Positions 41,992 to 52,779 are shown, numbered from the stretch's first letter. The stretch is DNA of 64,000 nt from Polytrichum commune (GCA_950295325.1 OX485805.1:53096758-53160757); one strand, 5' to 3'. Translations and numbers: made by a program. The notes: a model not told the origin generated them from the sequence alone.

Positions 41992-44283
41992 ATGGCGCTG
42001 CCCGCGGCATATAGTTCATTGGAGTTTCCCACAATTGCTTCGTCCTCCGATGGTAACTGTGAACTTTCTTCCCCGTCGGCGGGTAGTAATGGTATGCCTA
42101 ACGTGATGGGGGTGTTTGTGGATGCATCCTCCCATGAATCTTTGGAAGTGCACGAACAATCTCTACATTCCAGGGATGACCACGATGACATTCCTTTGTG
42201 TGCCGGTTTCGGGAGGGAGCAATGGGTTGGCCTTGATGTCGTCCTACACAACGACCTTGGTGTCCCTGTGGCAGATGGCATATGTAGAAATTCCGATCCC
42301 CGTGATTGTGTGGATGCCAACCCCCTTGGTCCTAGCGATGTTGGTGTGTGCATCTTGAATTCATTGCTTCCGCTTGAGGTCCCGGTGACATGGAGATTCT
42401 CCTTGCGTCGATGGCCTCTTTGTCGGGTTCTCCATGACGGAGTGAGCTTGTTGGACCATGAGCGGCGCCATAAGCAAACGCAATTAGCTTTGTTGGTCAA
42501 CATACGTCCTCGTAAAGGCCTGCGCAAATATGATTCTAACCGTGTGCCTCGAGGAGATAAAAAACGTAGACGGGATTGCATATTGGGAGACGAATCTATC
42601 CGTCTTGTGTCCGCCAAGGACTATTGCGATCGGAAATGTTGCCAATTTTTCTCGCGGGAGAAAATTAAGTCCCTACGTCAAGAGATGTGGCTTGCGGATT
42701 TCCGGATGAGATCGGCAAAGAAACTCAAGGTCCACAGAAATGTGCACATTGACACCCATGGGCATAAGGTGGTCACACTTGAGAATGTGGAAGTGTGTTG
42801 TACCGCGTGGTATACCATCCATGCCGTTTCAAAGTCTGACTTTTATAGGTTTCAAAAGTATTCATCGTTGGGTCGGCGCTCTCGATTTCATGGAAATTCG
42901 GGCACAAAGAAACCCAGGGAGGCTACACTCCAAGCCTCTGCGACACTTTCCACCATCATTGTCCCATTGGCTGATGCAATGCCCCACAAAACGAGAACAT
43001 TGTCGTCAGGGGAGAAAGTTGTACAAATGGTTTTGCCCATGGGAACAAAATGGAAGAACATTTTAACGGACATTAACGAAGTGGGTCACATAGCGGGATG
43101 TGGGCCCATTTCTTTGTCCAAGTTGAATGTGATTAAAAACCAACAGTTTGCTGAATACATTTTGAAGAGACCTGGGGACAAGTTCGCTAGGTGTACGACG
43201 TGTGAAAAATACAAAGGTCTTCGGGACGCCCACCCCATAGGCACCGAATCACACTCCAAACACCAAGGGAAATATATTGAACATGTCAACAACCAAGAGG
43301 CTCACCGTCAAGATTACTACAAGAACCGTGCTCTATCCATAATGAGGCCTACAGAGGTTCTAACAATCATCCATGATAAAATGGACCATGCAAAGACCGC
43401 ATGCCCTTGTTATGCACGGAAAATAAAGGCCACGGATGGACTCTTCAAGTTGCCAGTAGTTGTCACAGGTTTGTATGAAATCACAAATATGTGTTCAAAT
43501 TATCCAATTTTACTAGGTATGTTTGCGTTAGGTTTCAACTTCATACATCCGTTTAGGGTTGTTGTTGTTTTCATTCATGCATCGTTTGTTTCTTTCCCAG
43601 GGATGATTGCCCACGGACATGAAGACGTAAAGTATGCCCATTATGGTTTGGATTTTTACCCTGGCGATGCTAACCACACGGTGGGATCATTTGCAAAACT
43701 CTTGCGCGATCTGGAGAAGCCACCGGTACATTCATCACGTGCATTGTTTGATGGTTGTGGAACGACACCCCTTTATGAAGCACTGCTTGAGGGGAAGGAG
43801 GTTTGTATGTCGTCATTGCCGGAGCCACCCGGAGAACCTCTTTGTGCGAAACCTTTGTCTCCAACTCTCCACGTTCAACTTGATAATTGTGCGAAGGACA
43901 ACAAATGTCGATACGTATTTTGTTTTTGGTCCTTGCTTGTGGCGAAAGGAATCTTCAAGGAGGTGTTTGTGTCTTTCTTGATGGTGGGACACACACACGA
44001 TGACATTGATGCGTCTTTCGGACGGTGGAGCATGAAGTTGCATGAAGAAGATTTTCCAACCATACCACTTCTTATGAAATCGTATATGGATTTGGACCAT
44101 ATGCCGGTAATTCCGCACATGATTGAGGAAGTACCAGATTTCAAGGCCTTCATCAAGCCATACATGTTGAAGGGAGGGGACCATTTGGTGGGACATACCA
44201 AAGCACAACAATTCCGATTCTATATAAGGGATGATGGTCTCCCGGCCATGCAATTTAAGCTTTTGTGCACATCTCCTAATTAG
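41992..44283 (+). CDS. DUF7869-type protein, 5' intact portion
   Basis: The start is ATG at 41992 (MALPAAYSSLEFP); the preceding TTGCTTAG could be an acceptor, so another exon may precede it. The N-terminal roughly 150 residues are low-complexity. From about residue 200 it has a Cys/Lys/Arg module (CDRKCCQFFSREKIKSLRQE), then VCCTAWYTIHAVSKSDFYRF and DKFARCTTCEKYKGLRD. IIHDKMDHAKTACP follows, and the hallmark MVGHTHDDIDASFGRW is near 43985. These are features of the DUF7869 family, widespread and often repetitive in plants and protists and probably transposon-linked. A likely 132-nt intron, 43469-43600 (CACAG/GTTTGT to TTTCCCAG/GG), has no stop and joins KLPVVVTG to MIAHGHED; an 84-nt alternative starts at 43517. 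The stop TAG at 44281-44283 is probably a lesion, because homologous-looking frame continues beyond it. Confidence 0.72.
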   Translation: MALPAAYSSLEFPTIASSSDGNCELSSPSAGSNGMPNVMGVFVDASSHESLEVHEQSLHSRDDHDDIPLCAGFGREQWVGLDVVLHNDLGVPVADGICRNSDPRDCVDANPLGPSDVGVCILNSLLPLEVPVTWRFSLRRWPLCRVLHDGVSLLDHERRHKQTQLALLVNIRPRKGLRKYDSNRVPRGDKKRRRDCILGDESIRLVSAKDYCDRKCCQFFSREKIKSLRQEMWLADFRMRSAKKLKVHRNVHIDTHGHKVVTLENVEVCCTAWYTIHAVSKSDFYRFQKYSSLGRRSRFHGNSGTKKPREATLQASATLSTIIVPLADAMPHKTRTLSSGEKVVQMVLPMGTKWKNILTDINEVGHIAGCGPISLSKLNVIKNQQFAEYILKRPGDKFARCTTCEKYKGLRDAHPIGTESHSKHQGKYIEHVNNQEAHRQDYYKNRALSIMRPTEVLTIIHDKMDHAKTACPCYARKIKATDGLFKLPVVVTGLYEITNMCSNYPILLGMFALGFNFIHPFRVVVVFIHASFVSFPGMIAHGHEDVKYAHYGLDFYPGDANHTVGSFAKLLRDLEKPPVHSSRALFDGCGTTPLYEALLEGKEVCMSSLPEPPGEPLCAKPLSPTLHVQLDNCAKDNKCRYVFCFWSLLVAKGIFKEVFVSFLMVGHTHDDIDASFGRWSMKLHEEDFPTIPLLMKSYMDLDHMPVIPHMIEEVPDFKAFIKPYMLKGGDHLVGHTKAQQFRFYIRDDGLPAMQFKLLCTSPN

Positions 44284-45120
44284 GGCCCGGATGATGGTAT
44301 ACTCGTATGGCGTCAAGACAATGATGGGAAATGTTTGCTCCCGGATGGGGATCCAAAGCCTTGCAAACCCGACCCCATGAGGAATGGGCCGGAAATCATT
44401 AAAGGCATATCCGGATTCATTGAATATTGGAAAGAGTTGTGTGAGGAGGACATCACTAGACGTGTTAGAGATACTCATGAATCTTTGATTGCGTATTGGG
44501 ATCGCATTCGCTCGGCCCTAATGACACTTGGTGGCGACACCCGTACAACTTTAACACAAGGATTTTGGCCACAAAGCCGTTTAACGGTTGTCGAGTCCGA
44601 CACCATGTTTTTTAGCAATGGAGACGTTCGTGAAGAGTTCGCAATGGACGAGCATTACGTTGGCCCTGCCCGCAATTGACCGGCACCGTCGTTTCGTGTA
44701 GGTGTTGATTGCCATGAAGGTTATTTGGTCCTCGTACGAGCAGGGGATGAGGAGCATCCTAAGCCAATTTGGTTGGTGAAAGCATTGTCTTCACCCAATT
44801 TTGTTCGAACTAGCCCCAACTTTCGTCAAATTGAGGTGGAATATTGTCGTCCAAGCACTAAAGACCAAAACGTGCTACGCATTTATTTAGGTTGGGACAC
44901 CAAAAAGAATTTTAAGTGGACAGTGGACTCAGCGTACACACCGGTTTGGATAAACACGGATACTATACTTTGTGCTTGAAAGCCGCGGAAAGGTTCCAAA
45001 ACAGAAACAATGACCATCCCCCAAAAACATATAGATTTTGCCAAAGACAACTTGGCACGTATTGCAGCTGCGGTGAATGACGCCGAGAATGGATATGAAG
45101 CGGAAGATGGAGATGTGTAA
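44284..45120 (+). pseudogene. 3' continuation of the DUF7869-type gene, broken by stops
   Basis: The same reading frame continues after TAG (44281) as protein-like sequence (DDGILVWRQDNDGKCLLPDG, GFIEYWKELCEEDI). It passes TGA at 44677-44679 and again TGA at 44977-44979, and ends naturally at TAA 45118-45120. Between stops it reads VGVDCHEGYLVLVRAGD, VEYCRPS and KWTVDSAYTPVW. The three stops are each one C-to-T or G-to-A step from a sense codon (for example CAG, CGA, TGG), and there are no frameshifts. The restored length would be about 1,000 codons. Introns or recoding are less likely because the frame never changes. Confidence 0.65.
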
Positions 45121-47251
45121 ACATAACATATTAGGTGGGAGTTAATGGTGAAAAACATGGGTGCTTAGTAGACTTGGTTTTTATTAGACTTAGTGGACTT
45201 GACACACTCCATTGTGGTATACGTTTGGGATGTGCCATCCAAATAATTCATAAGAGCCTTACTTATGGGATGCGCACCCCAAACTCTATAATGACCTAAA
45301 CCATTTGTTTTTTTAGAGTCGATTGTTATTTTCCACAAGGAGCTTACGTTTTCATTTTAAACGAAATTCCCTATTTTTAGTAATAAGAATATGTTTTACG
45401 TGCGAATTTCTAAATCGTCATGTTCTTGATGTTCCCAATATTCCGTATGCCCACAATATTGGCATCCCAAACTATGGGCATATTTTATTTTGAGACTTTC
45501 AAAAGTCTCCGATTAACGAATATAGTGTTAAGAGTCTAGTCACACAAGAGGGTGTGGAGACTTTGGCTTCAATAGGTGCGGAGCCAGAAACATTACCATC
45601 ACAGGGCCCCATTCAGAGTCCCGATTTTTGAGCACTTCAGAGGTCTTGCTCAACTGCCCTAACAAAGGGCCCGAGTGACCATCCTTTCCAGCCACGTTTT
45701 AATGTACCTTGATGAGTACATGCAACTCTGTGCCTGATGCTTTCTTCCTCCATAATTTACACAGTCGAGCTTTGCTTTTTCAGAAGTGATTTGCAGTACA
45801 GCTTGCACTTCATCAAAACTGATTTAGTTAGAACATCAAGGCCCACCCAGTTATGAGATTCAAATTACTGAGGATTGTATCCCGCACAGCATTGTGCCTA
45901 ACATGCATTTGCTGAATATTGAGATATTTAACTGTACTAAAACTCAAATATTTTGGATAATCTTGTGCCATAATTGATATCACTATCACAAGTCTTGCAA
46001 TCCATTTTCATGAATTTTTGAAAACTTGACAAACATCATTTGTAAGCTCATTTCTCCTGTGCTTCTGTTGTGCAATCGTCAAAATTACCCTCCATCCACA
46101 CCATGTCACCATCTTGTTGACAGCTTTCTAAATGGTTTAAAGAAAGGCTTTCATTTAAGTGATTCATAGTTTGCAAGGTCTTAAACATAACAAACAATCA
46201 GATCAAATTCCTAAACTTGAGAAAAAGATGAGAGAAAGTATAATGATAAACTTTGAAACATAACATTACTCAACACCCATTGTATGTTCAGTGGGTTGTT
46301 GAGTAATGTTATGATTGAGAATTCCATAATTCTAATGATTTGATGTTTTCTATACAGTGTGTGGATATTTTCGCACTCCAAAGTATGGAACCACTACATA
46401 ATTTGCCAAAATTATTTAACATAAGCACAAGTATGATTGGGCAAGTTTTTGTGCAACATTTACTTTCTTACGACGTGCACTAATATGCGCAAGTGGGTTG
46501 CTCCAAGCTAATTTATTGACATTCCATACTATTTCAAATATTTATTATCACAACCAAAAAATGCAAGTAATGTTTTGCAATTGTTGTGGTTGCTTTACAG
46601 TTGAATAAAAAAAAATTATGAGTTGTTGTGATTTAATTTGGACCCAACGTAATTTGGATAGGTAAAAGGTTGCAAGCTATTTGCAAAGGCATCATAATTG
46701 CACAAATTAGTGTATATTTGAGCTAATTAAGGCAATTCATTTGAAACTAGGTAGTTGAGATAGATCCCCCAAGGGCTAGACTCTTCACTGGAAACCTAAA
46801 ATGACTTATGTGGGTCACTTTGAAATTAAACCCCCTATATACAATAAGTTTATAGGAAGAAAAATAAAATGCATACATATTAAGAGTAAGTGCAAGCACA
46901 GTCAAGTACACAACTCCATTACACTGCGTGGGTTTAAGTGAAAGTGATTCAAAACTATATATTAACTTTGGATTTTGTGAAGAAAAAATAATAAATATTT
47001 GAAAATCACATTGATCTACAAAGCATAGCAACTTATGTTGCCAAAAAAAGTTCCAAGAAAAGTTTATATATTTTAGAAGATAGTGCAAGTAGTGTGCAAG
47101 TAGAAATATTGAACACATAATTGTCTAGAATGTGTTTGAAACATGATAAAACTACACTAAGATGATTTTTTTGTCCAAAAAACTCATATTTGTAGATGCT
47201 TTATGGCTATACTTCCTTCTTTTTTCTTTTGCTCCCGTATTATTTTAAAAG
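45121..47251. repeat. Post-block spacer with R2 copy and a 400-bp repeat
   Basis: An R2 copy lies at 45540-45760 (GGAGCCAGAAACATTACC, AGGGCCCGAGTGACC). The segment 46320-46720 is repeated at 51890-52260 (GATATTTTCGCACTCC, TTATTGACATTCCATACTA, TGAGTTGTTGTGATTTAATT). At 46790-46860 there is R1-like text (GTGGGTCACTTTGAAATTAA). Otherwise AT-rich with no gene. Confidence 0.65.
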
Positions 47252-47850
47252 AAAAAAGATGGTAGTTTGAGACTATGCGTGGATTATAGAGGGCTAAATA
47301 AGTCTACCATCAAGAACAAATATCCTTTGCCCATATTTGATGAATTGGTTGATCGATTGAGTGGAGCGAAGAAGTTTTCAAAAATTGATTTGAGGACTGG
47401 ATATAATCGAATTAGAATCAAAGAGAATGACATTCAATTTGGAAAAAACGGTTTTTCGTAGTCGTTTTGGTCACTATGAATATTTGATAATGCCTTTTGG
47501 ACTTACCAATGCGGCTGCCACATTTATGAATATCGTGAATACTATATAATTTAGAAAATATCTAAGAGTCTTCACCCTTGTTTTTATGGATGACATATTA
47601 GAGTTTTCCAAAAATGAGGAGGAACATAAGGAATACCTTGAGAAGGTGTTTGATGTTTTGAGGAGACATAAATTATATGCTAAAAGATTAAGTGTCAAAT
47701 TTTTCGTACTCAGATTGAATACCTTGGACATGAGTTGTTTAAAGAAGGTGCCTCCGATGATCCTAAAAAGATCGAGATTGTGGTTAGGTGGCTCATGCCA
47801 TAGGATAAGATTGAGGTTAGATGCTTTATGGGGTTGGCTACTTACATGAG
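47252..47850 (+). pseudogene. Chromovirus reverse transcriptase, decayed
   Basis: It starts abruptly with [18 protein letters not shown] and continues with [13 protein letters not shown] and [17 protein letters not shown]. After a frameshift near 47445 it reads [20 protein letters not shown] and, after a stop, LVFMDDILEFS. The catalytic YxDD box is FMDD. Further frames are broken around 47700-47830. This is the polymerase part of a Ty3/gypsy Pol; 5' truncation falls just before the fingers. Confidence 0.85.
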
Positions 47851-48592
47851 AAAGTATGTAAGGGACTTTGCCAAGATTTTAGCCCCCATAATGGATTTGT
47901 TAAAAGGCAATTTTGAAATAATCACTTGGACTAGTGATTGCCATATAAGCTTTGAGACTTTGAAGAAAACTTTGACAGAAGTTCCAGTCTTGAGGATCTT
48001 GGATCCCTTGAAATGCGGGTTGGTCTTGTGCACATATGCCACTGATATGACTATAAGTGCTATCCTAATGCAAGAAGGCATGGTAATTGCTTATGAATCC
48101 AAAAAACTAAGCAATACCGCGTTGAATTATCCGGTTCAAGAGAGAGAATTGTTAGCGATAATTCATGCATTAGAAATTAGGCGTCACTATTTATTAGGTA
48201 GTGAATTTAAAATTGAGACTGATCATTAGTCATTACAATATTTGATCAATCAATCTAATCTTAATCGTAAACAAAGTCGTTGGATAGAATTCATGCAAGA
48301 ATTCAATTTTGAAATCCAATATGTTAAGGGCAAAAAAAATGTTGTAGCCGACTCGTTGTTACGTAGACCATTTCTAAACGTAGTCTCAATAGTGAAAGAA
48401 ACTATGTTTGACAACATTAAGGGATTTTATAAGAATGATGCGTTTTTCACTATTTTTTTTGAGAGTTTGTCAAAAGAATATGGAATTCAAGAGGAAATTG
48501 ATAAATTTTCTACCTATGTTTTGGATGCGGGTTATTTAAATTACAAGTCTAGAATTTGTAATCTAGAGGTGGAGGATCATAAAAACAGCGAC
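47828..48592 (+). pseudogene. Chromovirus RNase H and connection region
   Basis: YMRKYVRDFAKILAPIMDLL, FETLKKTLTEVPVLRILDP and the RNase H core (YESKKLSNTALNYPVQEREL, ALEIRRHYLLGSEFKIETDH) are followed by a stop. QSRWIEFMQEFNFEIQYVKG and VVADSLLRRPF then follow. The frame is interrupted at 48229 and at the MITE insertion (48593). Confidence 0.8.
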
Positions 48593-48934
48593 GCTATCTT
48601 GTGAGCGGTGAGCAGTGAGCGGCGAGCGGTGAGCAGAAAATTTGAAATTTTTGAAAAAAAATCAGAATATTTGACTTAATTCTTACACCGAGTAGGACTC
48701 TTCGTATAGTTTCTTTACAAATATGACTAAAAGTAGATGGTACGTTTAACTATGGATGGTGCCTATAACTGTGGAGTGGAAGAAATTATAAACTTTTGAA
48801 AAAACCATCCATAAAAAGAAATGGAAGAAAACGAAGAAAAAAAATTTAGAAAAAAAACTTTAAAATTTGAAGAATAAAAATTCAAATTTTCTGCTCACGG
48901 CTCACTGCTCACCGCTCACCGCTCACAAGATAGC
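48593..48934. mobile_element. 342-bp MITE inserted in the chromovirus
   Basis: The ends are inverted copies of GCTATCTTGTGAGCGGTGAG, continuing through GAGCGGTGAGCAG repeats into AAAATTTGAA on both sides (about 55 bp). The termini may extend outward to CAG(C/G)(G/A)A(C/T)GCTATC. Target duplication is not clear because the flanks are altered. It replaces the zinc-finger end of the integrase. A related solo end is at 9829. AT-rich, non-coding interior. Confidence 0.85.
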
Positions 48935-49545
48935 ATTCCTGGAGTCTATTTCAATGGATTTCATTGTGGATCTTTCTAGAACTTAAAAAAGCTTTGATAG
49001 CATTTTTGTGGTTGTCGATAGACTAAGTAAGATGGCTTGATTTATACCTACCACTACAACTGTGACAACTTCGGGAGTAGCTGAGTTGTTTTTAAAAGAA
49101 ATATTTGTGAATTATGGGTTGCCGCAAGAAATAATTTGTGACAGAGGTAAAAAATTCGTGAGTGAATTTTGGAAATCTTTATTCAAATTGTATAGTACCA
49201 AAATTAGTATGAATTCTACATATCATTCGAAAACCGATGGACAAATTGAGAGAACCAATAAGAGTCTTGAAGACATGCTTAGAATGTACGTTGGAAAAAG
49301 ACAATAATCTTGGGATAAGTGGTTGTACTTGATACAATTTGCTTGTAATTAACAAGAGCATAGTAGCATAGGGATGAGTCCATTTTATGTGTTAATATAT
49401 GGTCAGGAATGTAGAATTCCTTAGCAACTCCTAACTCTAAAATTAAAAGTTTGAATCAAATGATTCAAGAGATGCAACATAGTGTATTGGAATAAGCTAC
49501 GCAATGTATGCAAGGTGCACAAGAGAGATCTAAATTTTATGCCAA
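48935..49545 (+). pseudogene. Chromovirus integrase core, decayed
   Basis: After the MITE the frame gives ESISMDFIVDLSRT with stops, then VVVDRLSKMA, FLKEIFVNYGLPQEIICDRG, FWKSLFKLYSTKISMNSTYH and KTDGQIERTNKSLEDMLRMY. The DD-E triad can be traced (MDF, CDR, IERTN). TAA, TGA and TAA stops break it. The N-terminal HHCC zinc finger is missing. Confidence 0.82.
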
Positions 49546-49974
49546 TAAGAGAATGAGGGTGAGAGAGTTTGAGGTTGGCCAAAAGGTATTTTTGAAAGTA
49601 GCGCCTAAACGCTCTAGATTAAAAAACATGGGAGGTCAAGAAAATTGTCTCCTAGATTTTGCGGTCCATTTCAAATTCTAAAGAGGATTGGTCAAGTGGC
49701 GTATGCATTAGATTTACCTAAGGACTGGAAAATTTATAATGTGTTCCACGTAAGTTTGTTAAGAAGATATGTGTCCGATCCCAATCATATACTTCAAGAT
49801 TTACATCAAGTAGTTCATGAGGGGGAGATGTTGGCTGAACCTGAAAGAATTTTGCAGGTTGATTTGCAACACCTCAGGAATAGGTCATTCAAGAGATTTC
49901 TTGTTAAATGGAAAGACTATCTAGAGGATGGAGTATCATGGGAGTTAGAAAATAAATTCAAGATTCTTGCCTGA
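49546..49974 (+). pseudogene. Chromovirus Pol C-terminus with chromodomain
   Basis: From about 49645 the frame is open: FCGPFQILKRIGQVAYALDL, KIYNVFHVSLLRRYVSDPNH, AEPERILQVDLQHLRNRSFK and FLVKWKDYLEDGVSWELENK. The FLVKWKxY..SWE pattern is a chromodomain, which is thought to guide integration into chromatin marks in these elements. Ends at TGA (49972-49974). Confidence 0.88.
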
Positions 49975-50017
49975 ATTTTGTCATTGTGGATTATGACTTA
50001 ATTTGAGAGGGAAAGAC

Positions 50018-50431
50018 TGTAATGGACTAATTTGAAAATGTATTGTTCAGGATGAAAATAATACGCAAGGATGAATGTCTGTAATGGACTAATTTGGAAA
50101 TGTATTGTTGAGGATGGAAATAAATCGTAGGGATGAATGTCCAAGACTAAGAAACGTGGATGGATGGAAGGTCGAGGGACGAGCAGTCGGATGACTCTTA
50201 TCTATGTAAAGCAAAGTGAAAATGATATACACATATAGATAAGGAGACTTTAGTTTATGTATAGGATGACTTGAGTCTTCTAAAAATATCTTATGGATAC
50301 TATGTATAGATAGGGCTCGGGGAAAGGAGAACACACATAATGTTTTGTGTGTGTCTCCAAGTTGGGAGGTGAGCCTCTTGTCAATAAATGTTTGTTTATT
50401 GTTTATGAACAATTTAACAAGATAAATTACA
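50018..50431 (+). mobile_element. Chromovirus LTR (414 bp)
   Basis: It starts TGTAATGG after a purine tract (GAGAGGGAAAGA) and ends ATTACA, so it has TG..CA ends. A 62-bp tandem duplication of its start lies at 50017-50140 (the LTR may instead begin at 50080). Poly-A-signal-like AATAAA is at about 50383. It is directly followed by a primer-binding site, which fits the 3' end of one element being the 5' end of another. Confidence 0.75.
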
Positions 50432-50435
50432 AATT

Positions 50436-50447
50436 TGGTATCAAAGC
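50436..50447 (+). promoter_or_regulatory. Primer-binding site complementary to initiator tRNA-Met
   Basis: TGGTATCAAAGC differs by one base from the common plant PBS TGGTATCAGAGC. It lies 4 bp after the LTR end, the normal place for minus-strand priming. Confidence 0.8.
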
Positions 50448-52425
50448 ATCGTTTTGACAAGTTTATAACAAATTCAAGGAATATGAATAAAAATTCCAAC
50501 TTCAAAATAATGAACACAAAATCCACATTCACAACCATAATTAACCATTACTTTTTGAGCAATACTTCTAATGATAAGTTTTGAAGATCTTATCTTGATA
50601 TTCTATATTTGAGTACCTAGCACAACAATAGAGGGCACCATGAACAAAAATCCAATTTAAATAGCACTTTGCTACTACTTTAGGTGTTTGACCAAAAACT
50701 TATGGTTTTAGGATACTGGAGCATTTTTTTCTTTATACTTGACCATTCTTGGTCCCTGTCATACTAGAAAATGGATCCATGTATCTATAGTAAGCTATTC
50801 AATTTACTGTGATAAACGCCTCCACTACATATACAAAGTATGAATCATGAACATAATAAGTCTTTATAATATAATAAATCCACTTTCACTTTCCAATGAG
50901 AAAGTCATTGAACATTTTAATCAACAACATCTAAGTCAATAATTGCATCAAGAAAAACAAAACAAAAAAACAAAAGTACAATAACTTAGCCACAATCTTG
51001 AGCACAAAACTCAAGAGAGTTCATGTTCAAGTGAAAACCCTACTAAGATTGGATAGGGTAGTCATTGAGGACTATATGACCATTGTGGATGAAAATGGGA
51101 ATTGGATGCAACATACACATCTAATGTCAATATTTTCTTGAAACCTTAAGGCCTCATTTTCTACATTTGCCTTTACTTAAAGAAATTGAGCCCTTTTAAT
51201 TGTACACACGAGAGAAAAACAATACCTCTCCTTGTGCATATTGTGTACACTAATGCCTCAAATATAACCCCTTCTTACACTCACATTAGTTTGTATGTGG
51301 TGTGAAGAGTCCACCCCCGGGGATAACTCATTAAAACATGCATTAACATATGTCCAATAGACCGAATGTCACTTGGGATGACTTGGGGCATTGATTCATA
51401 TGCGTGGGTGCAATTGGTTGTAGCGACATGGACCCAAACTAGTAGACAAAATTATGAGAACTCATAATTTTGTCATAAGTTGATTTCCAAATAATATATG
51501 CTAAAATGTGTTGTATTCCTTGAATAACCACAATTGCTAACAAGCTCTAATCAAATTAACTCCAATCTTACACAAGAAATGTAATGCCTTAAGGACAATC
51601 ACAAAATATGTGTTTGAATGTCATTGTCTGTCACAAAGCATCTGTGGAGATATATTATTCATATTCTCAAATTTGGCCTAGTTTGTTCATAGCAAAGTAG
51701 GTACAACATGTAATGTAAACAACACATCATATGCATCCATGCTATCTTTGCATGCAACTCAATTAAGTAGAGCTACAAATTAAGTAAAGCAAGACCTACA
51801 TGCATGTAATTAGGCAAAATGGAATTGTACACATGCAATTCTCTAAACAAACCCTAGATTTTTTTGATGATAAATTTAACCTTTGTAGTCCGTAAATCTA
51901 ATGAATTGATATTTTCTATCCAGTGCGGGATATTTTGGCACTCCAGAGTATGGAACTACTACATGATTTGCCAAAAAAATATTAACTTAAGCACATGTCT
52001 AATTGGGCAAATTTTAGTGCAATATTTACTTACTTAAGACCTGCATTGATATGTGCACTCAGGTTGCTCCAAACTAATTTATTGACATTCCACACTATTT
52101 CAAAATTTATTATCACAAAAACAAAATGCAAGAAATATTTCATAGTTATTGTGGTTGCTTTATGACTGAATAAACAAAGTTATGAGTTGTTGTGATTTGA
52201 TTTAGACCCAAGATAATTTGCATGGGTAAAAGGCTGCAAGCTATTTGCAAACTTATAAACTTATTCATCAAAGTGTCATTAGAAAAGTCACGACAATGAT
52301 AAAAAAAAAATACCATATGTCACTAAATACAATTCATTTCCATTTTGCACAAGAGAATGAAATCAGTTTGGAAATCAACACGGATGACTGGGTGTTAACC
52401 ACGTCTCCACCACATCGATAGCAAG
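50448..52425. repeat. Leader-like sequence and dispersed repeats, no gene
   Basis: ATG near 50483 opens a short, Asn-rich frame that might be a gag start, but it soon breaks. 50780-51310 resembles 16860-17180 (AATTTACTGTGATAAACGCC, CCTCTCCTTGTGCATA). 51890-52260 duplicates 46320-46720. Confidence 0.5.
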
Positions 52426-52779
52426 CGTGCTTGCCACGCATCCAAGCAATGTGACTCCACAACAACCCCAACAGACATCACAATCTTCATTTTCTGCTTT
52501 CATGTTTTCTTCTAAAGTTGATGTTGCCCTGAACCAAACTCAGTCTTTGCCGTGCTGGAGGAGATTGGGTTTCATTGCACCGGCCAACTTTTGCATTGCA
52601 AGGATGTGGTTGAGTCGCCCATCCATTTCAATGTTGATGACTCATTGCAATCCACCGGGTCCAACAAAGCCTCGTCAGCCTGCAATACATTATTTTCTCA
52701 TTGCATCTGGATCATTTTTTTGGGGCTGAACTACTATTTTCATTAATCCATCAGTGAAGTCATAGATGGATAAATTACC
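52426..52779 (+). other. Two overlapping short frames, unassigned
   Basis: Frames of 100 and 64 codons overlap here (SSKVDVALNQTQSLP and EIGFHCTGQLLHCKDVVES). The segment is less AT-rich than its neighbours and could be a decayed gene fragment. No family recognised. Confidence 0.2.

Larger units (their letters stand above)
47252..50447 (+). mobile_element. Truncated Ty3/gypsy chromovirus with LTR and primer-binding site
   Basis: The order is 5'-truncated reverse transcriptase, RNase H, integrase, chromodomain, LTR and a tRNA-Met-type PBS. No 5' LTR, gag or protease was found upstream. The element is dead through stops and frameshifts. The parts are listed below. Its sequence type and C-terminal chromodomain mark a plant chromovirus. 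Confidence 0.85.

Noticed and set aside
29600..45543. 11-bp direct repeat TCTAGTCACAC at both sides of the gene block as target-site duplication
   Set aside because: A near-copy (TTCTAGTCACA) also occurs at about 54462, there are no inverted ends next to it, and such a match is likely by chance over this length.
46320..52260. The 400-bp direct repeats at 46.3 and 51.9 kb as the LTRs of the chromovirus
   Set aside because: The pol-proximal LTR with TG..CA ends and a primer-binding site is at 50018-50431. The outer repeats have no PBS or polypurine tract and look like an older dispersed family.
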